Of a stretch of DNA of 6,297 nt, positions 1-5,613 are shown in pieces. The notes under the pieces are model-generated. The model searched no databases, was not told the DNA's origin, and saw nothing but the letters and a program-made list of their open reading frames with translations. Positions within the stretch are counted from its first letter, which is position 1. Each line of letters opens with the position of its first letter. The stretch comes from Pyrodictiaceae archaeon (GTDB taxonomy: Archaea > Thermoproteota > Thermoprotei_A > Sulfolobales > Pyrodictiaceae), in contig JALVKZ010000015.1 of assembly GCA_027033675.1 (NCBI GenBank), positions 1 to 6,297 of the forward strand, in the 5' to 3' direction. A program made the position numbers and the translations under genes.

Positions 1-14
1 AGGGGTGGTTTCCG

Positions 15-902
15 GTGAGGGTCAAGCTAGCTGTCACCGGGGGTAAGGGCGGTACAGGTAAGAGCACGGTAGCTACTAATCTCGCCGCTCTCCTGGCTCG
101 TGAGAGAAAGCTCGTACTAGCTGATCTAGACGTAGAGGCACCCAATGATCACATCCTGCTCGGCGTGGGCCTTGAGAACGAGGAGCCAGTGAAGATAATG
201 CTGCCATTCATAGACTATAAGAAGTGTACCCGCTGCGGCGCATGTGCAGAGGTATGCGATACTGGCGCGATAGTGCTTACCCGTGACAAGACACCGTATG
301 TTGTGCCGCGCCTCTGTAGCGGGTGCCGTGCCTGCTACTTCGTCTGCCCCGATAAGGCTATAATTGAGGGACAGCGCATAATAGGCTACACTTACCACAC
401 AAAGGTACAGCTCAAGACAAGCGGCTTCGACCTAGTAACCGGGGTGCTGAGAGAAGGCGAGGAACACACACCGCCAGTGGTCTTAGCGGCTAGGCGCCGA
501 GCAATGAGGCTAGCCGAAGACGTGCTACTAGTTGATACGAGCGCTGGCACTGCTAGCCACGTAGCGATAGCGCTTGAGGGCTCCAAGCTAGCAATAGCTG
601 TTACGGAGCCAACACCACTAGGCCTCCACGACCTAGAGATGATTCTGAGAATACTGAGCGAACAAGGAATAGAGGCATGGGTCGTTGTTAACCGCTGGGG
701 AATAGGCTCCTCGGAGAAGATAATGAGCCGGCTAGCCGAGACTGCTAGGAACTACGGCGCTCTGGTTAAGGCAAGGATACCTTACTCTAGGGACATCGTT
801 GACTCCTATGTTAAGGGGGTGCCCATAGTGGAGATGCTGCCTGGGCACGAAGCCTCGAAGGTCTTTTACTCATTGGCCAAGGAGATACTCGAGACGATTT
901 AG
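15..902 (+). CDS. MinD/Mrp-family P-loop ATPase with inserted 2[4Fe-4S] ferredoxin domain (first of a pair)
   Basis: Predicted cytoplasmic SIMIBI-class ATPase of the COG1149 type, 295 aa. Visible in order: a deviant Walker A motif GGKGGTGKST at residues 9-18 with the signature Lys (K11) typical of MinD/ParA/Mrp; the switch-like DLDVEAPN at 37-44; an inserted bacterial-type ferredoxin domain with Cys 71/74/77/81 and 101/104/107/111; and a Walker B-like LLVDTSAG at 171-178. In the first cluster motif the last Cys is followed by Asp instead of the usual Pro. The GTG start is supported by GGGGTGGT at 2-9, five bases upstream; nothing earlier is visible. Family knowledge: such ATPases dimerise around ATP and are linked to Fe-S or metal-cluster assembly. 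The downstream paralogue at 925 is 22 bases away and probably co-transcribed. The specific role is unknown; cluster transfer or cofactor maturation is inference. Confidence 0.92.
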   Translation: MRVKLAVTGGKGGTGKSTVATNLAALLARERKLVLADLDVEAPNDHILLGVGLENEEPVKIMLPFIDYKKCTRCGACAEVCDTGAIVLTRDKTPYVVPRLCSGCRACYFVCPDKAIIEGQRIIGYTYHTKVQLKTSGFDLVTGVLREGEEHTPPVVLAARRRAMRLAEDVLLVDTSAGTASHVAIALEGSKLAIAVTEPTPLGLHDLEMILRILSEQGIEAWVVVNRWGIGSSEKIMSRLAETARNYGALVKARIPYSRDIVDSYVKGVPIVEMLPGHEASKVFYSLAKEILETI

Positions 903-924
903 GCGACAATGGGGTGAGCGAGAG

Positions 925-1899
925 ATGCCCCTCGAGATAGCCGTTGCGAGCGGGAAGGGAGGAGTAGGCAAGAGCACTGTCTCCTCTACGCTAGCGCTGT
1001 ACCTCAGGGAAAGAGGCTACGACGTCATAGCGGTTGATGCTGACGCTGATGCCCCTAATCTCCACCTAGTACTCGAGGTTGAGTCGTGGGAGCAGGAGGA
1101 GAGGTTTAGCGATGCCTGGGTATCAGAGATAGACTACTCCCGGTGCACTAACTGCGGTGTCTGCGCAGAGGTATGCCCCTACGAGGCAGTAAGCTTCATC
1201 GATGGAAAATACGTGATTAACCCGGTTATATGCGAGGGCTGCCTAACATGTGCACTAGCCTGCCCAGAGAAGGCTATCCGGAGGAAGCGCGTAGAGAGGG
1301 GCGCGATAAGGCTCGCTAAGACCCGGTACGGGTTCCCGCTCTGGACAGCCGAGCTAATGCCGGGTAGACCCAATACCGGCAAACTGGTAACTGAGATAAA
1401 GAACCGCGCAAAAGCAATGGCGGGGAAGGACACAGTAATAGTTGTTGACTCCGCTGCTGGGATAGGGTGCCAGGTAATCTCCTCCCTAGCAGGGGCTAAC
1501 GCAGCAATACTAGTAGCCGAGCCCACGCCTGCTAGCCTAAGCGACCTGAAAAGGGTACATACTATTGCTAAGCAGTTCCTCCTACCCTCGGCCCTCGTGA
1601 TAAACAAGTACGATATCAACCCAGAGTACGTCGACAAGATACTAGAGTACGCCAAGGAGGAGAACATCGACGTAATAGGCATGATACCCTACGACGACCA
1701 CGTGCCGAGAGCAGCTGCGGAGATGAAGCCCCTTGTGAAGCTCTATCCAGGCTCCCCGGCAGCCAAGGCGCTACTAGAAATAGCGAGGAGAGTAGAGGAG
1801 ACCATAGTGAGGAGCTGGAGAGACTGGGCCCGTAAGCACATGCCGAGGAAACCAGTACACTATACACCAATAGTTATTAAGCCTAAGGAGCTAGGCTAG
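925..1899 (+). CDS. MinD/Mrp-family P-loop ATPase with inserted 2[4Fe-4S] ferredoxin domain (second of a pair)
   Basis: Paralogue of the preceding gene, 324 aa. It has the deviant Walker A GKGGVGKST (residues 10-18, signature K11), DADADAPN at 38-45, two canonical cluster motifs with Cys 74/77/80/84 and 103/106/109/113 (both ending Cys-Pro), a conserved-looking PGRPNTGKL at 146-154, and Walker B-like VIVVDSAAG at 171-179. GGGGTGAG at 911-918 lies six bases before the ATG. Compared with the first copy it carries a basic, Trp-containing C-terminal tail from about residue 298. The stop is TAG. It is probably read from the same transcript as the upstream gene. Pairs of such ATPases beside a NifX-like protein are known from ORP clusters of anaerobes, so heterodimer formation and a shared metal-cofactor role are reasonable but inferred. 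A generic annotation would be 'ATP-binding protein, (4Fe-4S)-binding'. Confidence 0.93.
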   Translation: MPLEIAVASGKGGVGKSTVSSTLALYLRERGYDVIAVDADADAPNLHLVLEVESWEQEERFSDAWVSEIDYSRCTNCGVCAEVCPYEAVSFIDGKYVINPVICEGCLTCALACPEKAIRRKRVERGAIRLAKTRYGFPLWTAELMPGRPNTGKLVTEIKNRAKAMAGKDTVIVVDSAAGIGCQVISSLAGANAAILVAEPTPASLSDLKRVHTIAKQFLLPSALVINKYDINPEYVDKILEYAKEENIDVIGMIPYDDHVPRAAAEMKPLVKLYPGSPAAKALLEIARRVEETIVRSWRDWARKHMPRKPVHYTPIVIKPKELG

Positions 1900-1936
1900 C
1901 CCTAGGAGCCTCATAGCTCATAGTTGTGCGTAACTC

Positions 1937-1944
1937 GTTTTTAT
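1937..1944 (+). promoter_or_regulatory. Possible TATA-like element or T-tract terminator before the NifX-like gene
   Basis: A GTTTTTAT stretch sits in the roughly 100-base gap between the ATPase pair and the NifX-like gene. As a TATA box it would place transcription start near 1965-1970, giving a leader of about 30 bases that contains the strong ribosome site. The five T's could equally act as an archaeal terminator for the upstream pair, or do both. No clear BRE is seen. Confidence 0.35.
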
Positions 1945-1985
1945 CTAAGACTCGCTGCTTAGCACCCTCATTGGAGACGAGTAGG

Positions 1986-1993
1986 GGAGGTGG
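1986..1993 (+). promoter_or_regulatory. Ribosome binding site that decides the NifX-like start
   Basis: GGAGGTGG matches the expected archaeal anti-Shine-Dalgarno complement almost perfectly and lies seven bases before the ATG at 2001. The same frame is open back to an ATG at 1926, but that would add 25 unfamilial residues and put this site inside the gene. A nearer ATG at 1997 is out of frame and hits a stop after two codons. Confidence 0.8.
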
Positions 1994-2000
1994 TATATGT

Positions 2001-2348
2001 ATGCCTAAGATAGCTATAGCCTCGGAGAATGGCGGGGGACTAGACGACATAGTCGCGTCACGGTTCGCCCGAGCCCCGAAGTTCACCATAGTCGAGCTTG
2101 ACGAGAAGGGCGGCATCGTCAACGTGAAAGTTATTGATAACCCGGGTGCACAGGCTACTGGCGGCGCAGCGATAAAGGCCATACAAGCGCTGATAAACGA
2201 GGGCGTCGACCTAGTCGTTGGGCCAGCGTTTGGGCCGAACGCGCAAGCAGTGCTAGCAGAGATGAATATTAAGAGCATGACTGCTCCGGCTGGGACAAAG
2301 ATAAGGGACGTGGTTGAGCAGGCTAAAAAAGAGCTGGGCCTCGGCTAG
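2001..2348 (+). CDS. NifX/NafY-like dinitrogenase iron-molybdenum cofactor biosynthesis superfamily protein
   Basis: A single-domain protein of 115 aa, usual for the COG1433 / NifX-NifB-C superfamily, whose members bind FeMo-co precursors or, in the orange protein (ORP), a Mo-Cu-sulfide cluster. Visible family features: the N-terminal strand KIAIAS; VASRFARAPKF at 18-28, characteristic of the family; NPGA then GG around 47-55; the GVDLVVGPAFGPNA segment at 68-81; and a C-terminal helix. It contains no cysteine, so any metal cluster would be held non-covalently or by other residues. The start at 2001 is chosen over 1926 because of the GGAGGTGG site and the fit to family length. It follows two ferredoxin-MinD ATPases, a recurrent pairing, which suggests a metal-cofactor carrier. 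No nitrogenase gene is in the window, so a nitrogen-fixation label would be unsafe. Its stop overlaps the convergent gamma gene by four bases. Confidence 0.9.
   Translation: MPKIAIASENGGGLDDIVASRFARAPKFTIVELDEKGGIVNVKVIDNPGAQATGGAAIKAIQALINEGVDLVVGPAFGPNAQAVLAEMNIKSMTAPAGTKIRDVVEQAKKELGLG
2325..2330 (-). terminator. Possible U-tract terminator of the kor operon, inside the NifX-like gene
   Basis: Six A's on the + strand give U6 in the minus-strand transcript, beginning 15 bases after the gamma-subunit stop. Archaeal RNA polymerase can terminate at U-runs without a hairpin, and no convincing stem precedes it. It lies within the coding sequence of the convergent gene. Confidence 0.45.
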
Positions 2349-2911
2349 AGCTTTATCTCAACTCTTTCTAGGTTTTCTTTGGCGTAGTTGTAGCCAGCGT
2401 CGAATGCCTTGAGGTTTATCTCTATCCACTTTGGCCTCACGCTTGTCTTGATGATCTCCTTCATCGTCTCCGGGTCTATTAGACCGGTTACGTAGCTGAA
2501 GACTCCTAGCATGAAGACGTTGGCTACTCGGTAGGTGCCTACCTTCTCCTCTGCAAGCCTAGTGAACGGTACTTTTAGTACCCGTGGCCAGGGCTTCGCT
2601 GGCTCATCTATGAACGTGCCGTCTAGTATTACTAGCTGGGCGTTTGGCTTCACGTACTCAGCGTAGCTATGCATCTGGTCCTTGTACATGAATATCGCTA
2701 TGTCTGCTTTCCTCACCTTTATTATGTCCATCTCGGCCTCGCTCGGGAACACTATGAGGTCGCTACGAGAGAAGCCGCCGCGGGTCTCAGCGCTATACAT
2801 CTCGCTGTTCACGACGTAGTAGCCTTTCTTGACCAGGGCCTTGCCCAGTAGGTACCCCGTGAGGAGTATGCCCTGGCCTCCCCTACCAGCTATTATTATC
2901 TCGAGGGTCAT
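2345..2911 (-). CDS. korC: 2-oxoacid:ferredoxin oxidoreductase, gamma subunit (probably 2-oxoglutarate synthase)
   Basis: 188 aa, the usual size of the gamma chain (POR/KOR gamma domain, PF01558-type). The N-terminal glycine-rich GRGGQG at 9-14, SAETRGG at 40-46, and NVFMLG at 131-136 are hallmarks of this subunit, which builds part of the CoA-side of the enzyme. It is the last gene of the delta-alpha-beta-gamma operon. Its ATG overlaps the beta stop as ATGA (2908-2911), and it has its own strong site, GGAGGTG at 2921-2927 on this strand, nine bases upstream and inside the end of the beta gene. Translation is therefore probably coupled but also independently boosted. The TAG stop shares a CTAG with the convergent NifX-like gene. 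Family assignment is firm; 2-oxoglutarate as substrate rests on the whole operon. Confidence 0.92.
   Translation of the reverse strand: MTLEIIIAGRGGQGILLTGYLLGKALVKKGYYVVNSEMYSAETRGGFSRSDLIVFPSEAEMDIIKVRKADIAIFMYKDQMHSYAEYVKPNAQLVILDGTFIDEPAKPWPRVLKVPFTRLAEEKVGTYRVANVFMLGVFSYVTGLIDPETMKEIIKTSVRPKWIEINLKAFDAGYNYAKENLERVEIKL
2373..2380 (+). terminator. Possible U-rich terminator of the NifX-like gene, inside the gamma-subunit gene
   Basis: TTTTCTTT lies about 25 bases after the NifX-like stop, within a wider T/C-rich stretch from about 2351. It is the best candidate for ending the rightward transcript and lies antisense within the 3' end of the gamma gene. No strong hairpin is visible. Confidence 0.4.
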
Positions 2912-3795
2912 TGTTTACTCCACCTCCTCTCGGGTAGCTCGTTGCACCAGTCATAGTTGTAGACACTGCAAATGGACTCCATGTATCCGGGCTCGTCCTT
3001 GTCCACGAAGACTCCTAGCGTTATCTCGTTCTCCCAGTCGTACTTGATCTCCTCTAGGGTCTTCGGCTTCTTTACCTTCGAGACCTTTCTCAGCCTCTCG
3101 TAGAGATCTACCGGGCTCCTAAACCCTATGTGGCGGCCAAAGATCTCTGGGCATATTGAGAGCACTTCTATGAAGCGGAACCCGCGTCGCGGTAGTGCCC
3201 GCTTTATGGCCTCCTCTATGTGTACTGGGTAGTGTATGCTCCAGCGAGCCACGTAATTGGCCCCAAGGGCCGCTACTAGCCTTGCTACATCCATTGGTCT
3301 CTCCGGGTTGCCCTTAGGCGTCGTGGTGCTGTAGGCTCCGTGGGGGGTTGTCGGGGCTAGCTGGCCTCCCGTCAAGGCGTAGTTGAAGTTGTTGACCATT
3401 ATTACGAGCATATCGAAGTTCCTGCGGGCGGCATGGAGTAAGTGATTGCCACCAATGCCCGCTAGGTCTCCGTCGCCGCTGAACACGACTGGTACTAGCT
3501 TGGGGTTGGCTAGCTTCACGCCATAGGCATAAGCTATTGGCCTGCCATGGGGCGTATGGGCACCGTCTAGGCGCACGTAGCCAGAGGCGCGCCCTGTACA
3601 GCCTATGCCGGTAACAAATACTAGCTGCTTCCTGTCAACAACCCCCTTGGCCTCTAGGGCCTTGACTGCTCGGAGGAAGGCTTGTAGCGTTATCCCTATG
3701 CCGCACCCGGGACACCATACGTGTGGAAGTCTCTCCGTTCTTAGGAGGTCGTCTACGCGGTGCCTATACTCTAGCTTGGGGACTTGGACGGTCAT
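2908..3795 (-). CDS. korB: 2-oxoacid:ferredoxin oxidoreductase, beta subunit, TPP-binding (probably 2-oxoglutarate synthase)
   Basis: 295 aa, normal for the family. This is the thiamine-diphosphate and proximal [4Fe-4S] subunit of the enzyme that oxidatively decarboxylates a 2-oxoacid with CoA, passing electrons to ferredoxin, reversibly. Seen: WCPGCG at 27-32 (C28, C31), GIGCTG at 64-69 (C66) and C215, matching the cluster-ligand pattern; and the TPP/Mg motif GDGD at 107-110 followed by NN at 135-136. TGGQ at 142-145 and PTTPHG at 148-153 follow the usual order. The segment reads NNFNYALTGGQ, with Phe where many homologues, as I recall them, have Gly. The ATG overlaps the alpha stop as ATGA (3792-3795), and AGCAGGTG at 3803-3810 lies seven bases upstream. 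The 2-oxoglutarate assignment is by subunit order and resemblance; pyruvate or branched-chain oxoacids are not excluded. Confidence 0.93.
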   Translation of the reverse strand: MTVQVPKLEYRHRVDDLLRTERLPHVWCPGCGIGITLQAFLRAVKALEAKGVVDRKQLVFVTGIGCTGRASGYVRLDGAHTPHGRPIAYAYGVKLANPKLVPVVFSGDGDLAGIGGNHLLHAARRNFDMLVIMVNNFNYALTGGQLAPTTPHGAYSTTTPKGNPERPMDVARLVAALGANYVARWSIHYPVHIEEAIKRALPRRGFRFIEVLSICPEIFGRHIGFRSPVDLYERLRKVSKVKKPKTLEEIKYDWENEITLGVFVDKDEPGYMESICSVYNYDWCNELPERRWSKQ

Positions 3796-4937
3796 ATTTC
3801 TACACCTGCTTTCTCGAAGTAGCCTAGTAGCTCATCTGGGCCTGGGAGCTCGGGGGTTAGGACGGGGACTAGCTCTATCTTCCTACCTGTTGGGCCAAGG
3901 ATTCTCGCTATCTCGCGGTATAGCTGGCCAAGATTCATCTCGGCAACGATCACCCTATCAGCGTGCTCAACGGCCTTGCTGAGGCCCTCCTCGTCCAGAG
4001 GCCATATCGATACCGGTCTCCATAATCCAACCTTCTTGCCTTGCTTCCGCAGATCCTTGACTAGTGCTAGTGCTGAGCGGGCCAGTGTGCCGAAGGCAAC
4101 TATGACCGTCTCAGCGTCCTCGGTATACCTCGCCTCGGAGCTGACGACGTGGTGCTTGTTCCTAGTTATCTTCCCCTCTAGTCTCCTAACGAGTCTCTCG
4201 TAGTTCTCTGGGTCAGTGGTATAGTATCCTCTCTCGTCGTGAGCAAGGCTCTCCGCTAGCACCGCGTAGCCCTCACCGTAGAAGGCCATTGGTGGGACTA
4301 GGTCGTCGGGGTCTGGCTTGAATGGCTTGAACTCGCCTGGCGGCTCCCGTGGCGGCTTGCGGTCAGCAACCTTTACTTCGCCTGGCTCATAGACCACTGC
4401 TAGCTCACGAGTATGAGCGATAACGGCGTCCGATAACACTATTGTTGGTACTCTCAGTCTCCACGCTGTGTCGAAGGCCTTGACTACTAGGTTGTAGGCC
4501 TCCTGTACGCTCCAAGGCGAGTACACTACTACCCCGTAGTGGCCGTGGCTAGCCCACCGGGACTGCATTACGTCACCCTGCCCCGTGCCCGTGGCTATAC
4601 CGGTGCTAGGCCCCGTCCTCATGTTGTAGACAATGACTATTGGTGCCTCGAGCATCGCGGCAAGGCCCAGACTCTCAGCCATGAGGCTGAAGCCGGGCCC
4701 ACTGGTAGCGGTCATAGCCTTGGCTCCAGCATAGGTTGCGCCAACGAGCGCGTTTATCGAGGCTATCTCGTCCTCTGCCTGGAACACGATACCGCCGTAG
4801 CTCGGGAGCTTCTCTGCGAGGTACTCGAACAGGTCACTAGCAGGAGTTATAGGGTAGCCTATGAATACGCGGAGTCCCGCGGCTATAGCTGCCTCAGCCA
4901 TAGCCTCGTTACCAGTTAAGAACTCGCGCCTAGCCAT
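3792..4937 (-). CDS. korA: 2-oxoacid:ferredoxin oxidoreductase, alpha subunit (probably 2-oxoglutarate synthase)
   Basis: 381 aa from the chosen start, typical of four-subunit KorA. The pyrimidine-binding domain I occupies about the first 180 residues, with GYPITP at 27-32, a QAEDE segment near 53-57 carrying the likely catalytic-type Glu, TSGPG at 78-82 and GPSTG at 109-113. A proline-rich linker follows, then HDERGY near 233-238 and a C-terminal transketolase-like domain II from about 270 to the end. The frame also opens at an ATG three codons earlier (4946), but the strong GGAGGTG at 4948-4954 would then be one base from the start; from 4937 the spacing is ten bases, so 4937 is preferred. 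It is the second gene of the operon, after the ferredoxin subunit. The substrate assignment is inferred from likeness to KorA and the D-A-B-C order. Confidence 0.93.
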   Translation of the reverse strand: MARREFLTGNEAMAEAAIAAGLRVFIGYPITPASDLFEYLAEKLPSYGGIVFQAEDEIASINALVGATYAGAKAMTATSGPGFSLMAESLGLAAMLEAPIVIVYNMRTGPSTGIATGTGQGDVMQSRWASHGHYGVVVYSPWSVQEAYNLVVKAFDTAWRLRVPTIVLSDAVIAHTRELAVVYEPGEVKVADRKPPREPPGEFKPFKPDPDDLVPPMAFYGEGYAVLAESLAHDERGYYTTDPENYERLVRRLEGKITRNKHHVVSSEARYTEDAETVIVAFGTLARSALALVKDLRKQGKKVGLWRPVSIWPLDEEGLSKAVEHADRVIVAEMNLGQLYREIARILGPTGRKIELVPVLTPELPGPDELLGYFEKAGVEI

Positions 4938-4947
4938 GAGAACCATG

Positions 4948-4954
4948 CACCTCC
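4948..4954 (-). promoter_or_regulatory. Ribosome binding site that decides the korA start
   Basis: The minus strand reads GGAGGTG here. It is only one base from the upstream ATG (4946) but ten from the in-frame ATG at 4937. Normal spacing is about five to ten bases, so it argues for the shorter 381-residue product. Confidence 0.7.
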
Positions 4955-4968
4955 GGGCGAAGCGGGGT

Positions 4969-5253
4969 CTAGCCCTTTATGACCTCGACCTCGTTTTCTC
5001 CCCAAACGATTAGGCCCTTGGGTACACCGTTGCTAGAAGGCTCTATCCTTATCACGAAGTCGGGGCAGCTGAACTCGCAGAGGCGGCAACCGATACAATC
5101 AGAGGGCTTCGTGACAGTCGTTACGCGGTAGCCTTTCTGGTTCTGCTTGTTACCAGTCACGAGGATCTTCTTGGGGCAGACATGGATGCAGAGGCCGCAT
5201 TCCTTGCACCGATTGGCTAGAATAATTATGTCGTATGCGCGTCTCGGAGCCAC
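4969..5253 (-). CDS. korD: 2-oxoacid:ferredoxin oxidoreductase, delta subunit, 2[4Fe-4S] ferredoxin (probably 2-oxoglutarate synthase)
   Basis: A ferredoxin-like protein of 94 aa with two full cluster motifs, Cys 16/19/22/26 and 53/56/59/63, each ending Cys-Pro. It relays electrons from the beta-subunit cluster to external ferredoxin. It is the first gene of the operon; its TAG stop lies just over 30 bases before the korA start. The start is GTG at 5253: the codon immediately before it in frame is TGA, so no longer form is possible. GGTGAT at 5260-5265 on this strand, six bases away, fits the ribosome site. Several ATGs just upstream are out of frame. A 30-residue segment between the two motifs contains NQKGYRVTTV, common in Kor/Vor delta chains. 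Confidence 0.9.
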   Translation of the reverse strand: MAPRRAYDIIILANRCKECGLCIHVCPKKILVTGNKQNQKGYRVTTVTKPSDCIGCRLCEFSCPDFVIRIEPSSNGVPKGLIVWGENEVEVIKG

Positions 5254-5285
5254 TCATGCATCACCATGGAGACAGCGTCCTAGGG

Positions 5286-5294
5286 TTTTTCAAG
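5286..5294 (-). promoter_or_regulatory. Possible promoter (TATA-like) of the korDABC operon
   Basis: On the minus strand the bases read CTTGAAAAA, a fair match to an archaeal TATA box. About 25 bases downstream transcription could begin near 5262-5267, giving a very short leader that still includes the GGTGAT ribosome site of korD. A CATATG nearby (5296-5301) is an alternative. No mapped start supports either. Confidence 0.35.
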
Positions 5295-5338
5295 CCATAT
5301 GCACCACGCGTACGGGGTTCTCTCCTCCTCGCCGAGCC

Positions 5339-5485
5339 ATGCCCGGGGATGGGTCTTGCTCGTGTAAAGACTGTGTTAAGGGGAAGGTTAAAACCTTCTA
5401 CGTTGCTATGAGAGGGGGCCGGAATAACCGCATTGCTCGCAATATTCTCGAATATATGCAACCCTACAAGAAAATGAGGCCCTGA
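5339..5485 (+). CDS. Possible small protein, 48 aa, with a Cys cluster (uncertain)
   Basis: An ATG opens a 48-codon frame ending in TGA. The product would be strongly basic, with three Cys near the N-terminus (CSCKDC, a CxCxxC arrangement at 7-12), an Arg/Asn-rich middle and a predicted short helix. The cysteines could bind zinc or an Fe-S cluster. Against it: there is no Shine-Dalgarno site before the ATG, Ile, Leu and Arg codons (ATT, CTC, CGC/CGG) differ from those favoured by the neighbours, and three palindromes lie within it, which suits regulatory DNA better. The frame stays open upstream to 5147, but that part is antisense to korD and is not credible coding. No family is recognised. 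Confidence 0.25.
   Translation: MPGDGSCSCKDCVKGKVKTFYVAMRGGRNNRIARNILEYMQPYKKMRP
5383..5398. repeat. Perfect inverted repeat, 7-base arms, AA spacer
   Basis: GAAGGTT and AACCTTC flank AA. The symmetric TTAAAA core could be an operator site or a TATA-like element readable in both directions. With about 400 bases and several allowed spacers, a perfect 7-base pair is mildly unlikely by chance, but not compelling. Confidence 0.5.
5432..5455. repeat. Two adjoining palindromes, each with a TC centre
   Basis: ATTGC-TC-GCAAT (5432-5443) is followed, sharing two bases, by ATATTC-TC-GAATAT (5442-5455). The shared TC centre and tandem layout resemble a double operator. Arms of five and six bases each could arise by chance; the pairing is what makes them notable. 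An AATATATG at 5451-5458 continues the AT-rich end. Confidence 0.45.
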
Positions 5486-5524
5486 GAGCAGTGATGCCTC
5501 GTTGCGTGCTCGGCCTTCCTGAGC

Positions 5525-5531
5525 CTTATAA
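5525..5531 (+). promoter_or_regulatory. Possible TATA box for the surface-protein transcript
   Basis: CTTATAA is close to the archaeal TATA consensus and would start transcription near 5552-5557, leaving a leader of over 100 bases before the GTG at 5670. Other AT-rich candidates lie nearer: TATATC at 5570-5575 and TTGATAATG at 5620-5628, the latter giving a leader of about 20 bases. The choice cannot be made from sequence. TTATAA is symmetric, so leftward use is also possible. Confidence 0.3.
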
Positions 5532-5589
5532 CGGTGCTTATGGAATAGAGGATACTTATCTGCTCCCAGTATATCAAGGAGATAACTAC

Positions 5590-5613
5590 ATGACGATTAA
5601 CGCTAACCAATAA
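5590..5613 (+). CDS. Seven-codon mini-ORF with strong ribosome site (possible leader peptide)
   Basis: ATG, six sense codons and TAA encode MTINANQ. AAGGAGAT at 5576-5583, six bases upstream, is one of the better ribosome sites in the window, yet it serves no longer frame. It lies 56 bases before the GTG of the surface protein. A leader peptide or decayed gene start are the options; chance is also possible. Confidence 0.2.
   Translation: MTINANQ

Noticed and set aside
1179..1682. A long minus-strand frame of 167 codons inside the second ATPase gene
   Set aside because: It is antisense to a gene with clear P-loop and ferredoxin motifs; its product is low-quality Ser/Ala-rich sequence without a family.
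1926..2000. A 25-residue N-terminal extension of the NifX-like protein
   Set aside because: The extension does not fit the family, and the strong GGAGGTGG site directly precedes the ATG at 2001.
15..2348. Nitrogen-fixation gene cluster
   Set aside because: Only a NifX-like domain is present; no nitrogenase, NifB radical-SAM or NifEN gene is visible, and this superfamily is widespread outside nitrogen fixation.
5261..5461. A minus-strand 66-residue frame just upstream of korD
   Set aside because: It has no ribosome site or recognisable composition and covers the likely korD promoter.
5482..5522. C/D box sRNA-like elements: CTGA at 5482, GTGATGC at 5491 and CTGA at 5519
   Set aside because: The spacing is suggestive of D', C' and D boxes, but GTGATGC deviates from RTGATGA and no upstream C box is found at the expected place.
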